This document shows positions 1 to 7,622 of a DNA stretch of 43,217 nucleotides, one piece after another. Location of the stretch: the NCBI GenBank assembly GCA_947461125.1, contig CANHHX010000013.1:1-43217 (forward strand), in the 5' to 3' direction. The DNA is from Bacteroidota bacterium (lineage in GTDB: Bacteria; Bacteroidota; Bacteroidia; Chitinophagales; Chitinophagaceae). The notes under the pieces were generated by a model. That model made no database searches and was not told the DNA's origin. It was given only the letters and a program-made list of their open reading frames with translations. The position numbers and the translations under genes were made by a program. The first letter of the stretch is position 1. The number at the start of each line of letters is the position of its first letter.

Positions 1-536
1 GCGGCATGATCCTACCCGAAAAGCCCGTTTCCATAAGCGCTACCGCGCATTATATTTTAGGGGCCTACAAAAATGTGGAGGAATTAACCGGCGTAGAATT
101 TGGGGAAGACTACCTCTGGCATATTAAAAACCCCGAATTAAGCGACTGGTTCCCGCATTCCGAAAAACCAGCCATCGCACTTTCCATTTTTAAAGAGTTT
201 TACCCAGCTCGTCAAGTAGAATTTGCAACCGATTTACAAATAGCCCTACACTACGAAGGCCGTGATTTAACGGACAATGAGGCGTATAGACACCTTCTCG
301 AAAAATATAGTATTTCACCCGAAAGTTTTTATGAAAAACTTAGCAGTGAAACCTACAAAGACGAGGCCCACTATGAGTTTTCACTGGTTAAGCAATTACA
401 AGTAACCGGATTTCCATGTGTTTTATTACAGGTGAATGAATCAAAATTTCATTTGCTAGCAAGGGGTTACACCGATTACGAAACACTGAAATCTCGACTT
501 GATCTAGCATTAGGGGAAGCAGCAAAAACGATTTAG
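1..536 (+). CDS. DsbA-family (FrnE-like) thiol-disulfide oxidoreductase, 5' truncated by window edge
   Basis: The window opens inside this gene. The codon before the first ATG (position 6) is GGC and the frame is open to the edge, so the true start lies upstream and the ATG is probably internal. The visible part, about 177 residues, resembles the C-terminal two thirds of DsbA/FrnE-like proteins: a helical insertion, then a strand with TGFPCVLL (Pro at about residue 137 counted from the ATG), which fits the cis-proline loop of a thioredoxin fold, and a final helix. The CXXC active site would be upstream and cannot be seen. Members of this family reduce or isomerise disulfides or act on small thiol substrates. 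No signal peptide can be judged because the N-terminus is missing. The family assignment is by pattern and is fairly likely, not certain. Confidence 0.72.
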   Translation, partial: GMILPEKPVSISATAHYILGAYKNVEELTGVEFGEDYLWHIKNPELSDWFPHSEKPAIALSIFKEFYPARQVEFATDLQIALHYEGRDLTDNEAYRHLLEKYSISPESFYEKLSSETYKDEAHYEFSLVKQLQVTGFPCVLLQVNESKFHLLARGYTDYETLKSRLDLALGEAAKTI

Positions 537-561
537 TGGTTTTTTAACCTGATTTTACCTT

Positions 562-569
562 TACTTTGC
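562..569 (+). promoter_or_regulatory. Bacteroidota-type -7 box (TACTTTGC) for the DUF5606 gene
   Basis: TACTTTGC fits the Bacteroidota -7 consensus TAnnTTTG. It lies 18 bp before the ATG at 588, leaving room for a short leader. No convincing TTTG/TTG -33 box is present at the usual distance; the region there is T-rich. Confidence 0.45.
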
Positions 570-587
570 ACAACGTAAACAAAGCAT

Positions 588-998
588 ATGGAGTATAGTA
601 ATTTAGTATCAATCTCTGGCCTTAGTGGTCTATTTGAAATGGTGGCGAGCAAAACAGATGGCGCCATCGTAAGGTCATTAGAAGATCAAACCACAAAGTT
701 TGTAAGTAGTAGAGTGCATAATTTCTCGCACCTAGAAAGTATCGAAGTGTATACCGTTCGTGATAATATCAATTTGGTGGAACTTTTTCAAACCATGTTG
801 GCTTCAAAAGAGGCCCTTCCTTCCGAAAAAGACCCTGCAGCTATTGTGGCTTACTTTAAAAAAGTATATGCCGACATGGACTTTGACCGTGTATATCCAA
901 GCGATATGAAAAAGATGGTAAAATGGTTTGGCATTTTAAAGGCCAACAACATTGAAATGAAATTAACCGAAGAGCCAGAAGACGAAACCGAAGCATAA
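588..998 (+). CDS. DUF5606 domain-containing protein
   Basis: The 136-residue product matches the small cytoplasmic DUF5606 family that is widespread in Bacteroidota. The N-terminus (NLVSISGLSGLFEMVASKTDG) has the usual form, with a beta-rich first half that resembles an SH3-like barrel and a helical second half ending in an acidic tail. Its function is unknown to me. There is no signal peptide, membrane segment or cysteine cluster. The ATG at 588 follows a -7 box at a suitable distance, and the gene is closed by a strong terminator at 1018-1052, so it is probably a single-gene transcript. Confidence 0.85.
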   Translation: MEYSNLVSISGLSGLFEMVASKTDGAIVRSLEDQTTKFVSSRVHNFSHLESIEVYTVRDNINLVELFQTMLASKEALPSEKDPAAIVAYFKKVYADMDFDRVYPSDMKKMVKWFGILKANNIEMKLTEEPEDETEA

Positions 999-1017
999 AT
1001 CCAATAACAAATTATAG

Positions 1018-1052
1018 AAATCGCAACAACTAACCTTGTTGCGATTTTTTTT
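1018..1052 (+). terminator. Rho-independent terminator after the DUF5606 gene
   Basis: A 12-bp stem (1018-1029 with 1036-1047) surrounds a 6-nt loop CTAACC. The core arms are TCGCAACAA and TTGTTGCGA, followed by a run of eight T. It lies 19 bp after the stop codon. Confidence 0.9.
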
Positions 1053-1111
1053 GCCCCTACCTACCCAATAAATTGCTAGAAATCTTACATTGTGACACTC
1101 AATAAACGGCC

Positions 1112-4015
1112 ATGAAAAAATTCTTACTCATTACACTTTTAGGATGCTCTATTTTATCTAGTAAAGCACAACGTTTTTCAGAAAAATCGGAGGCATCTGA
1201 AACTTGGGTAAACGCTCAGTTTAATAAATTAACCCCCGAAGAGCGTATTGCACAACTTATGATTGTAAGAGCACATAGTAATTTAGGGGAGGCCCATGTA
1301 AAAGAGGTAACAGAATTAGTAACTAAATTTAATATAGGCGGTTTGTGTTTTTTTCAGGGTGGTCCAATCAGACAAGCTGTGTTAACCAACACGTATCAAT
1401 CACTTGCAAAAACGCCACTTATGATTGCTATTGATGGCGAGTGGGGCCTTGGCATGCGCCTTGATAGTGTTATTAATTTTCCAAGACAACTGATGATGGG
1501 CGCCGTTAATGATGCAAAACTTATTTATGAGTTTGGCCGTATTGTGGGTGAGCAGTGCAAGCGCATTGGTATTCAAGTGAATTATGCACCGGATGTAGAC
1601 ATCAATAACAATCCAAAAAACCCAGTAATCAACGATCGAAGTTTTGGAGAGGATAAATACAAAGTAGCACAGAATGGTGTAGCCTATATGCGCGGTATGC
1701 AAGACGTTAATGTAATGGCTTGTGCTAAACATTTTCCTGGGCACGGAGACGTAGCCGTAGACTCGCATTATGATTTACCCATTATTCAAAAATCTAAAAA
1801 CGCACTTGACTCCTTAGAATTATATCCTTTTAAAGAAATGATAAAAGCGGGTGTAGGTAGTGTTATGATGGCACACCTCTCTATTCCTGCATTAGATACC
1901 ACTACCAATTTACCCACATCACTATCTGCAATAGCAGTTCAAAATTTACTACGAAAAGAACTTGGATATAATGGCATTACATTCACCGATGCTCTTGAAA
2001 TGAAAGGTGTCAGTAAATTTTTTCCTAAGGGAGAAGCGTCTGTTATGTCTTTAATTGCAGGCAACGATATGCTATGCTTACCCGGAGATATTGAAGGGAG
2101 TATTGAAAAAGTAAAAGAAGCCATTGCGGCCGGAAAACTAAGCTGGGAAGACCTTAACGAAAGGGTAAAAAAAGTATTACGTGCTAAATACAATTTAGGC
2201 CTCGCAACTTTACAACCCATTGACACTACAAACATTGCAGCCGATTTAAATGCATCAACCAATGCACTTAAAGAAATACTTGCTAAAAAAGCGTTGACCG
2301 TTTTAAAACTTGAGAACAAAAAATTACTACCACTACAAGCAAAAAATACAAAAACACTCTACGTTGGAATTGGCATCAATAAAGAAAATAATTTTGCCAC
2401 TAGCATCAAAGATGCTTACAATGCAGATATTGTTTTATTTGATTATGCAGATAGCACTAGCAGGGTTGATAGCATTGCCAAATTAACGAGTAACTATGAC
2501 GCTGTTGTAGTTGGGATGCATAATTTTAATAGACGTCCAGCCAATAATTTTGGCATATCGGCTAATGCCGTTGATTTATTATCAAAACTTCAAGGTTCAA
2601 ACACCATCAATTTTTGTTTTGGAAACCCATACGCGATTGCAAATCTGTGCGGCGCCAACAATGTTGTAGTTTGTTATGAAGATGATGAAATCACACAAAA
2701 AGCAGGCATGCAATTACTACAAGGCGCTACCCAACCAGAAGGTAAATTACCTGTTACTGTTTGTGAAAATTTTAGTTTTGGAAGCGGTATCGAAACCACC
2801 AGTTATTTTAGAACAGCTGTCCCTGAAGAAGTGGGCATGAGTAGTGTAGGGCTACAAAAAATTGATAGCATAGCAAAGGCAGCTATTGATAGCGCTGCCA
2901 TTCCGGGCTGCGTGGTACTCGTTGCCAAAAATGGAAAGATTGTCTACAATAAAGCCTTTGGCACCAGCAATTACAATAACAGTGTTCCCATGCAAACGGA
3001 TATGGTATTTGATTTGGCTTCTGTAACAAAGATTTCTGCTACTACCGTTGCTATTATGAAGCTTGTTGAAACCAAAAAAGTAAAACTGCATAAAACCATT
3101 GGTGATTATATTCCATGGGTGCGGGGTTCAGACAAAGCATCTATCAAAATTTCTGACTTATTATTACACCAAGCTGGACTTGTTCCGTTTATTACTTTTT
3201 ATAAAGAAGTATTAGACCCTGCTACCAATAAGCCCTCGCCCCAATATTTTTCTACAACCGCTACACCGCAATTTCCAGTTCGTGTTGCGGAAAATGTATA
3301 CCTCCGAAAGGATTGGCAGGACAGTATGTACGCACGTATTTTATCAAGTAGCACGCCTACACAGGGCAAATATGTATACAGTGATAACGATTTTATTTTT
3401 TTAGGAAAAGTGGTTGAATTCGTTACTGGCATGGGTTTAGATGCCTATGTGAACGAAACTTTTTATAACCCGCTTGAGATGCATAGTACCGGCTTTTTAC
3501 CAACAGCAAAAATGCCACTGAGTAAACTTGTACCCACCGAAGTTGAAACGCATTTTAGAGCACAACAAATGCATGGTGACGTACATGACGAGGGTGCTGC
3601 CATGTTTGGCGGTGTGGCTGGACACGCAGGACTGTTTAGCAATGCCTATGATTTAGCCAAGCTCTACCAGATGCTATTAAATGGTGGGGTATTAAACGGT
3701 ACACGTTATTTCAAAAAATCTACCATTCAAAAATTTACTGCGTACAGTTCTACTATTTCAAGAAGAGGATTAGGATTTGATAAACCTGAAAAAGACAATG
3801 CGACTAGAAAAGAAGCCTACCCTTCTAAAAGTGTATCTCCTGAAACCTATGGTCACACTGGATTTACGGGCACATGCGTTTGGGTAGATCCCACAAAGCA
3901 ACTGGTTTATATCTTTTTGTCAAGCCGGGTATCTCCAACAAGAAACAATACCAAATTTGGTAGGCTAAATATTAGACCCAATATTCAAGAAGCTATCTAC
4001 GGCGCAATTCAATAA
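1112..4015 (+). CDS. Secreted GH3 N-acetylhexosaminidase (NagZ-like) fused to a beta-lactamase-type serine hydrolase
   Basis: The 967-residue protein begins with a signal peptide (MKKFLLITLL..., cleavage near residue 20). Residues about 35-370 are a glycoside hydrolase family 3 domain of the NagZ type. KHFPGHGD at 206-213 with D217-S-H219 forms the loop carrying the acid/base His, and D293 in TDALEMKG fits the nucleophile. Residues about 400-560 look like the GH3 C-terminal alpha/beta sandwich. Residues about 580-960 are a class C beta-lactamase/DD-peptidase-like domain with S637-V-T-K640 (SxxK), Y756-S-D758 in place of YxN, and H915-T-G917 in place of KTG. NagZ enzymes cleave GlcNAc from muropeptides, and the second domain may act on peptide stems or esters, so peptidoglycan recycling or remodelling in the periplasm is inferred. 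Such fusions are known in Bacteroidota. All catalytic motifs appear intact. Confidence 0.93.
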   Translation: MKKFLLITLLGCSILSSKAQRFSEKSEASETWVNAQFNKLTPEERIAQLMIVRAHSNLGEAHVKEVTELVTKFNIGGLCFFQGGPIRQAVLTNTYQSLAKTPLMIAIDGEWGLGMRLDSVINFPRQLMMGAVNDAKLIYEFGRIVGEQCKRIGIQVNYAPDVDINNNPKNPVINDRSFGEDKYKVAQNGVAYMRGMQDVNVMACAKHFPGHGDVAVDSHYDLPIIQKSKNALDSLELYPFKEMIKAGVGSVMMAHLSIPALDTTTNLPTSLSAIAVQNLLRKELGYNGITFTDALEMKGVSKFFPKGEASVMSLIAGNDMLCLPGDIEGSIEKVKEAIAAGKLSWEDLNERVKKVLRAKYNLGLATLQPIDTTNIAADLNASTNALKEILAKKALTVLKLENKKLLPLQAKNTKTLYVGIGINKENNFATSIKDAYNADIVLFDYADSTSRVDSIAKLTSNYDAVVVGMHNFNRRPANNFGISANAVDLLSKLQGSNTINFCFGNPYAIANLCGANNVVVCYEDDEITQKAGMQLLQGATQPEGKLPVTVCENFSFGSGIETTSYFRTAVPEEVGMSSVGLQKIDSIAKAAIDSAAIPGCVVLVAKNGKIVYNKAFGTSNYNNSVPMQTDMVFDLASVTKISATTVAIMKLVETKKVKLHKTIGDYIPWVRGSDKASIKISDLLLHQAGLVPFITFYKEVLDPATNKPSPQYFSTTATPQFPVRVAENVYLRKDWQDSMYARILSSSTPTQGKYVYSDNDFIFLGKVVEFVTGMGLDAYVNETFYNPLEMHSTGFLPTAKMPLSKLVPTEVETHFRAQQMHGDVHDEGAAMFGGVAGHAGLFSNAYDLAKLYQMLLNGGVLNGTRYFKKSTIQKFTAYSSTISRRGLGFDKPEKDNATRKEAYPSKSVSPETYGHTGFTGTCVWVDPTKQLVYIFLSSRVSPTRNNTKFGRLNIRPNIQEAIYGAIQ

Positions 4016-4063
4016 AATAGGTTACCTTACTGCCAAGCACTATTATTAAAGTGCGCGGTGCTC

Positions 4064-4714
4064 ATGATATCCATTGCCATTGTAGATGATCACCGCCTCA
4101 TGCGGGCTGGACTTGCCAATATGATTGCTGGATTTAAGGGTTATAAAGTAACCATTGAAGCGGGCAACGGACTTTTGTTTATTGAATCCCTCAAAAAAAA
4201 CAAGGCCCCTAGCATTGTACTACTCGATATTAATATGCCAGAAATGGACGGGTATCAAACAGCACAGTGGATTCGACAAAATTTACCCGATACAAAAATC
4301 ATTGCACTTAGCATGTATGAGAATGATTACGCCATCATACAAATGCTAAAAAATGGATGTCATGGTTATTTATTAAAGAATTCGGAACCAATGCTACTTT
4401 ATACCGCCTTCAACGAAATAAAAAAATACGGTTATTTTAGCAACGATATGGTTTCTGATAAACTCATACACTACATTGGTGACGAATCGGCACTCAAAAA
4501 ACAACAGGATCAAGTCAATCAACTAACAGACAAGGAAAAAGCCTTTATGAACTGGGTTTGCACCGACAAGACCTACAAAGAAATTGCCGATATCATGTTT
4601 ATTAGTCCGCGCACAGTAGATACCTACCGGGATCATTTATTCAAAAAACTAGACGTTAAAACAAGGGTTGGCCTCGCATTATTTGCAATTAAAAATAACT
4701 TGGCAGAACTATAG
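4064..4714 (+). CDS. NarL/LuxR-family response regulator
   Basis: The product has 216 residues from the ATG at 4064. A GTG two codons earlier is possible but less natural, because MISIAIVDDH matches the usual receiver N-terminus. The receiver has the acidic pair in VDDH near residues 8-9, the phospho-acceptor D55 in VLLDINMPEMDG, and a conserved Lys in YLLKNSEP. The C-terminal LuxR-type helix-turn-helix covers about residues 150-215, with the recognition segment ISPRTVDTYRDHLFKKL. It should bind DNA as a phosphorylated dimer. No histidine kinase gene lies beside it, so its partner is elsewhere. Only 23 bp separate it from porZ downstream, which suggests cotranscription. Confidence 0.92.
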   Translation: MISIAIVDDHRLMRAGLANMIAGFKGYKVTIEAGNGLLFIESLKKNKAPSIVLLDINMPEMDGYQTAQWIRQNLPDTKIIALSMYENDYAIIQMLKNGCHGYLLKNSEPMLLYTAFNEIKKYGYFSNDMVSDKLIHYIGDESALKKQQDQVNQLTDKEKAFMNWVCTDKTYKEIADIMFISPRTVDTYRDHLFKKLDVKTRVGLALFAIKNNLAEL

Positions 4715-4737
4715 TTTTTATGAATTAATTTTATTGC

Positions 4738-6984
4738 ATGTTACTGTTTAAGCGAAGTCTATTTTTTATTGGCTGTTGGTTGCTAACATTACAAGTAATT
4801 GCACAAGCGCCGCCTATTGGAAGCTGGCGCGTGCACCATAGTTATGCTGGAACTTTACAAGTTGTAAATGGTGATAAAATATATACCGCTACCCCGCAAG
4901 CTATTTTTAGCACCAATAATTCCAATCAGTTCGAATACTTTAACAAATTAACGGGCTTATCAGACGCTTCTATTGCTACTATTCAGTGGGATCATGAAAC
5001 AGCGCAGCTGGTGGTTGCTTATACCAACAACAATATTGATGTCATTAAAGGAGGTCTTGTAAAAAATATCTATGACCTTGTAAGAACAAGCCGTATTCAA
5101 AAAATCAATTCCATCTATTGTGAAAAAGGGATGGCCTACGTAAACACCAATATAGGGGTTGTAGTAATTGACTTATTAAAATATGAAATAAAAGAAAGCT
5201 GGATATTAGGTGCGAATGGAAGTGCTTTGGAGGTTTTTTCACTTACTAAGGGTACTAGCAATTGGTATGCTGCCACTCAAAATGGTGTTTTTACTACTGC
5301 GGTATCAAATACAAATATTGCAGATGCGAAATCTTGGACCCTTTTTTATAACGCAGCCAATAACTTGCCCGTAAAAAAAATATACAGTGCCCCTACTGGA
5401 CTCATCATTGAAAAAAATGATAGCCTGTTACTCATTCAACCTTCTGCTACTACTGCTTTATTTTATAAGGCATCGGAGCAAATAAAAGCATGGCAATTGA
5501 ACGAACAAAAAATTATTATTGCTACTATACATACACAAACAAGTAAAGCGCGCGTATACCAATTCACCATAAACAGTTCCAATACGCTTGTTTATGAACA
5601 ACCTGATTTTTTTATTAACCCGAACGACTGTATTTTTTCAAACGGAATCATTTGGATCAGTGACCAGGTAACGGGTCTGATTAAATTAGATCCAAGTAGC
5701 AATAGTTTTGTAAAAATTATTCCGGGTGGGCCAGGTGGTCAAATCACAACAGCGCTATTCGCTTCAAGCACAGGAGTACTAGCCGCATCAAATACAAAAA
5801 AAGGATGGGCTATTTTAGAAAATGGTAAATGGCAACCACAAAATGGGTTAGACAGTGTTACAGGGTTTCAATCCATCGGAATCAATCAACTAGACAATAG
5901 CATCTGGCTTACAACTGCTGAATTGGGCGTGGCTAAATGGAAAAATAACAAAGCGCAACTATTTAACCCCCGCAATAGCAGTCTTATGGGTACCGCAAAC
6001 AATAGCTGTTTTACAAGCGGTGTAGTTGCGGACAGCAAAGGCAATAGTTGGGTAAGTAATTCAGGAACCACTAAGTCCATTCATGTATACCAACCAGATG
6101 GAAAATGGACAGGCTTTACCAATCCATTTGGTATTACCGATGTAGGTACACTTGAAATAGATGATATTGGACAAATTTGGTGTACTACTAAAAATGCAAA
6201 TGGACTACTTGTATACAATCCTGGCAATTCACTAACTGCTAGTGCAGATGATAAATGGAAACAATATAAAGCAGGAGCAGGTATTGGTAATTTGCCAAGC
6301 AACCAAGTGAACTGTGCGGTTAAAGATAAAAATGGATTTATTTGGGTAGGCACCGATAGAGGTATTGGTATTATTCAATGCGCAGAAAATATTTTTATGC
6401 CAGCAGGATGTGAAGCACTATTACCTGTTGTGCAGCAAGATAGATTTGCGGGACTTTTATTTAAAGATGAAAATGTACAAACCATTGCTGTGGATGGTGC
6501 CGACAGAAAATGGGTGGGAACAAAAAATGGAGTTTGGCTGATTAGTGCCAGCGGAGAAAAAGTTATTTATAGATTTTCAGCGAATAATAGTCCTTTGCCT
6601 GGTAATGATATTTCTAAAATATCTATTGACCCAATAACCGGTGAAGTTTTTATGGCTACTAACAATGGACTTTGCAGTTTTAGAAGTACGGCAACAGAGC
6701 CCGTTAGTACACAAGAAAAAGTACTTGTATTTCCCAATCCTGTTGCGCCAGGATATAGTGGTAGTATAGCTATTAGAGGTCTAACAAACAATGCGCTTGT
6801 AAAAATCACCAACTTATACGGCGCACTTGTATATCAAACAAGAGCACTTGGTGGACAAGCTATTTGGGATGGCAAAAATACAAATGGAACAAAAGTAGCC
6901 AGTGGTGTTTACTTAGTTATTTGCAGAGACGATAGTGGTACTGAAAAAATTGCTACAAAAATTACGATTGTTCAGGGCAGGTAA
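4738..6984 (+). CDS. porZ: Type IX secretion system protein PorZ (beta-propeller, sorting-type C-terminal domain)
   Basis: The 748-residue protein starts with a signal peptide (cleavage near residue 23, after VIAQ). The mature N-terminus has the PIGSWRVHHSY motif that typifies PorZ, followed by two-component-regulator-type beta-propeller repeats (for example WVGTKNGVWLI and WVGTDRGIGII). Residues about 660-748 form an immunoglobulin-like type A sorting domain (VFPNPVAPG ... GVYLVI ... KITIV). In Porphyromonas gingivalis, PorZ belongs to the PorU-PorV-PorQ-PorZ attachment complex on the cell surface, where it is implicated in supplying anionic LPS for cargo anchoring. The length is near the family norm. 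It follows a response regulator gene by 23 bp and converges with the next gene after a 3-bp gap. I found no terminator. Confidence 0.9.
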   Translation: MLLFKRSLFFIGCWLLTLQVIAQAPPIGSWRVHHSYAGTLQVVNGDKIYTATPQAIFSTNNSNQFEYFNKLTGLSDASIATIQWDHETAQLVVAYTNNNIDVIKGGLVKNIYDLVRTSRIQKINSIYCEKGMAYVNTNIGVVVIDLLKYEIKESWILGANGSALEVFSLTKGTSNWYAATQNGVFTTAVSNTNIADAKSWTLFYNAANNLPVKKIYSAPTGLIIEKNDSLLLIQPSATTALFYKASEQIKAWQLNEQKIIIATIHTQTSKARVYQFTINSSNTLVYEQPDFFINPNDCIFSNGIIWISDQVTGLIKLDPSSNSFVKIIPGGPGGQITTALFASSTGVLAASNTKKGWAILENGKWQPQNGLDSVTGFQSIGINQLDNSIWLTTAELGVAKWKNNKAQLFNPRNSSLMGTANNSCFTSGVVADSKGNSWVSNSGTTKSIHVYQPDGKWTGFTNPFGITDVGTLEIDDIGQIWCTTKNANGLLVYNPGNSLTASADDKWKQYKAGAGIGNLPSNQVNCAVKDKNGFIWVGTDRGIGIIQCAENIFMPAGCEALLPVVQQDRFAGLLFKDENVQTIAVDGADRKWVGTKNGVWLISASGEKVIYRFSANNSPLPGNDISKISIDPITGEVFMATNNGLCSFRSTATEPVSTQEKVLVFPNPVAPGYSGSIAIRGLTNNALVKITNLYGALVYQTRALGGQAIWDGKNTNGTKVASGVYLVICRDDSGTEKIATKITIVQGR

Positions 6985-6987
6985 CCA

Positions 6988-7578
6988 TTACTTTTTTTGA
7001 AAGTCATAAAACCTAGCTACTACAAATTTTAACGAGCCTTGTTCGCCAGGAGCTATGCGGTACATCAATCGGCGCATTTTGCCCGTAGGTTGTTGCACCC
7101 CATTTGCATCTTTTTCATACAACGGATAGGTGCGCATTAAAACCCCTTCTAAAAGCATATACTTATCCGCGCCTTTGTAACTATCACGTAGTCTTGGATC
7201 ATCTAGTATATCTGGAAAAATAATGGGTGCGACTGATTTATTTTCTTGAGAACTAATAGCAATCACCGAACTTTTATTTAAGGAATCGATGGTAGCAACG
7301 TATAACAGTAATTCAGGAAATCCATCTTTATTTAAATCATCTACTTCTGCTCCAATTAAAACACCTTTTAATTCAAAATTAAAATCACGCGCCTCACTTT
7401 CAAAACCAACTGGATAAATGCTAATCGGATTTTTTTCGGAAGATTTATTGAAACAATTGATGCGGTAGCCTGCTTTGCCAACTTTCATAGTTGTATCTAT
7501 GCGGCGGCCCTGCGCCATTAATACGGTAGGAATAAGTGCGAGCGCAAAAAAAAGGGTACGAATAAGCATGAATCGCAT
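6988..7578 (-). CDS. Secreted PliI-like (I-type lysozyme inhibitor family) protein
   Basis: The product has 196 residues from ATG 7578, or 193 from the internal ATG at 7569, which gives a more standard signal peptide (MLIRTLFFALALIPTVLMAQ). The mature part contains GYRINCFNKSSEKNPISI, a DDLNKDGFPELLLYV segment like an FG-GAP/EF-hand-type calcium loop, and a charged C-terminal half. This resembles the PliI group of periplasmic lysozyme inhibitors as annotated in Bacteroidota. I am fairly sure it is a secreted soluble protein but only moderately sure of the family name. A lysozyme-inhibitor role is inference only. It sits 44 bp after icmF on the same strand and converges with porZ. Confidence 0.7.
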   Translation of the reverse strand: MRFMLIRTLFFALALIPTVLMAQGRRIDTTMKVGKAGYRINCFNKSSEKNPISIYPVGFESEARDFNFELKGVLIGAEVDDLNKDGFPELLLYVATIDSLNKSSVIAISSQENKSVAPIIFPDILDDPRLRDSYKGADKYMLLEGVLMRTYPLYEKDANGVQQPTGKMRRLMYRIAPGEQGSLKFVVARFYDFQKK

Positions 7579-7622
7579 ACGAAAAGTAGTTTATAGCACT
7601 AAATTAAAGAAAATAACGGTAG

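Noticed and set aside
1400-1768. A 122-codon antisense frame inside the GH3 fusion gene
   Set aside because: The plus-strand frame encodes catalytic GH3 motifs here; the antisense frame has no recognisable domain.
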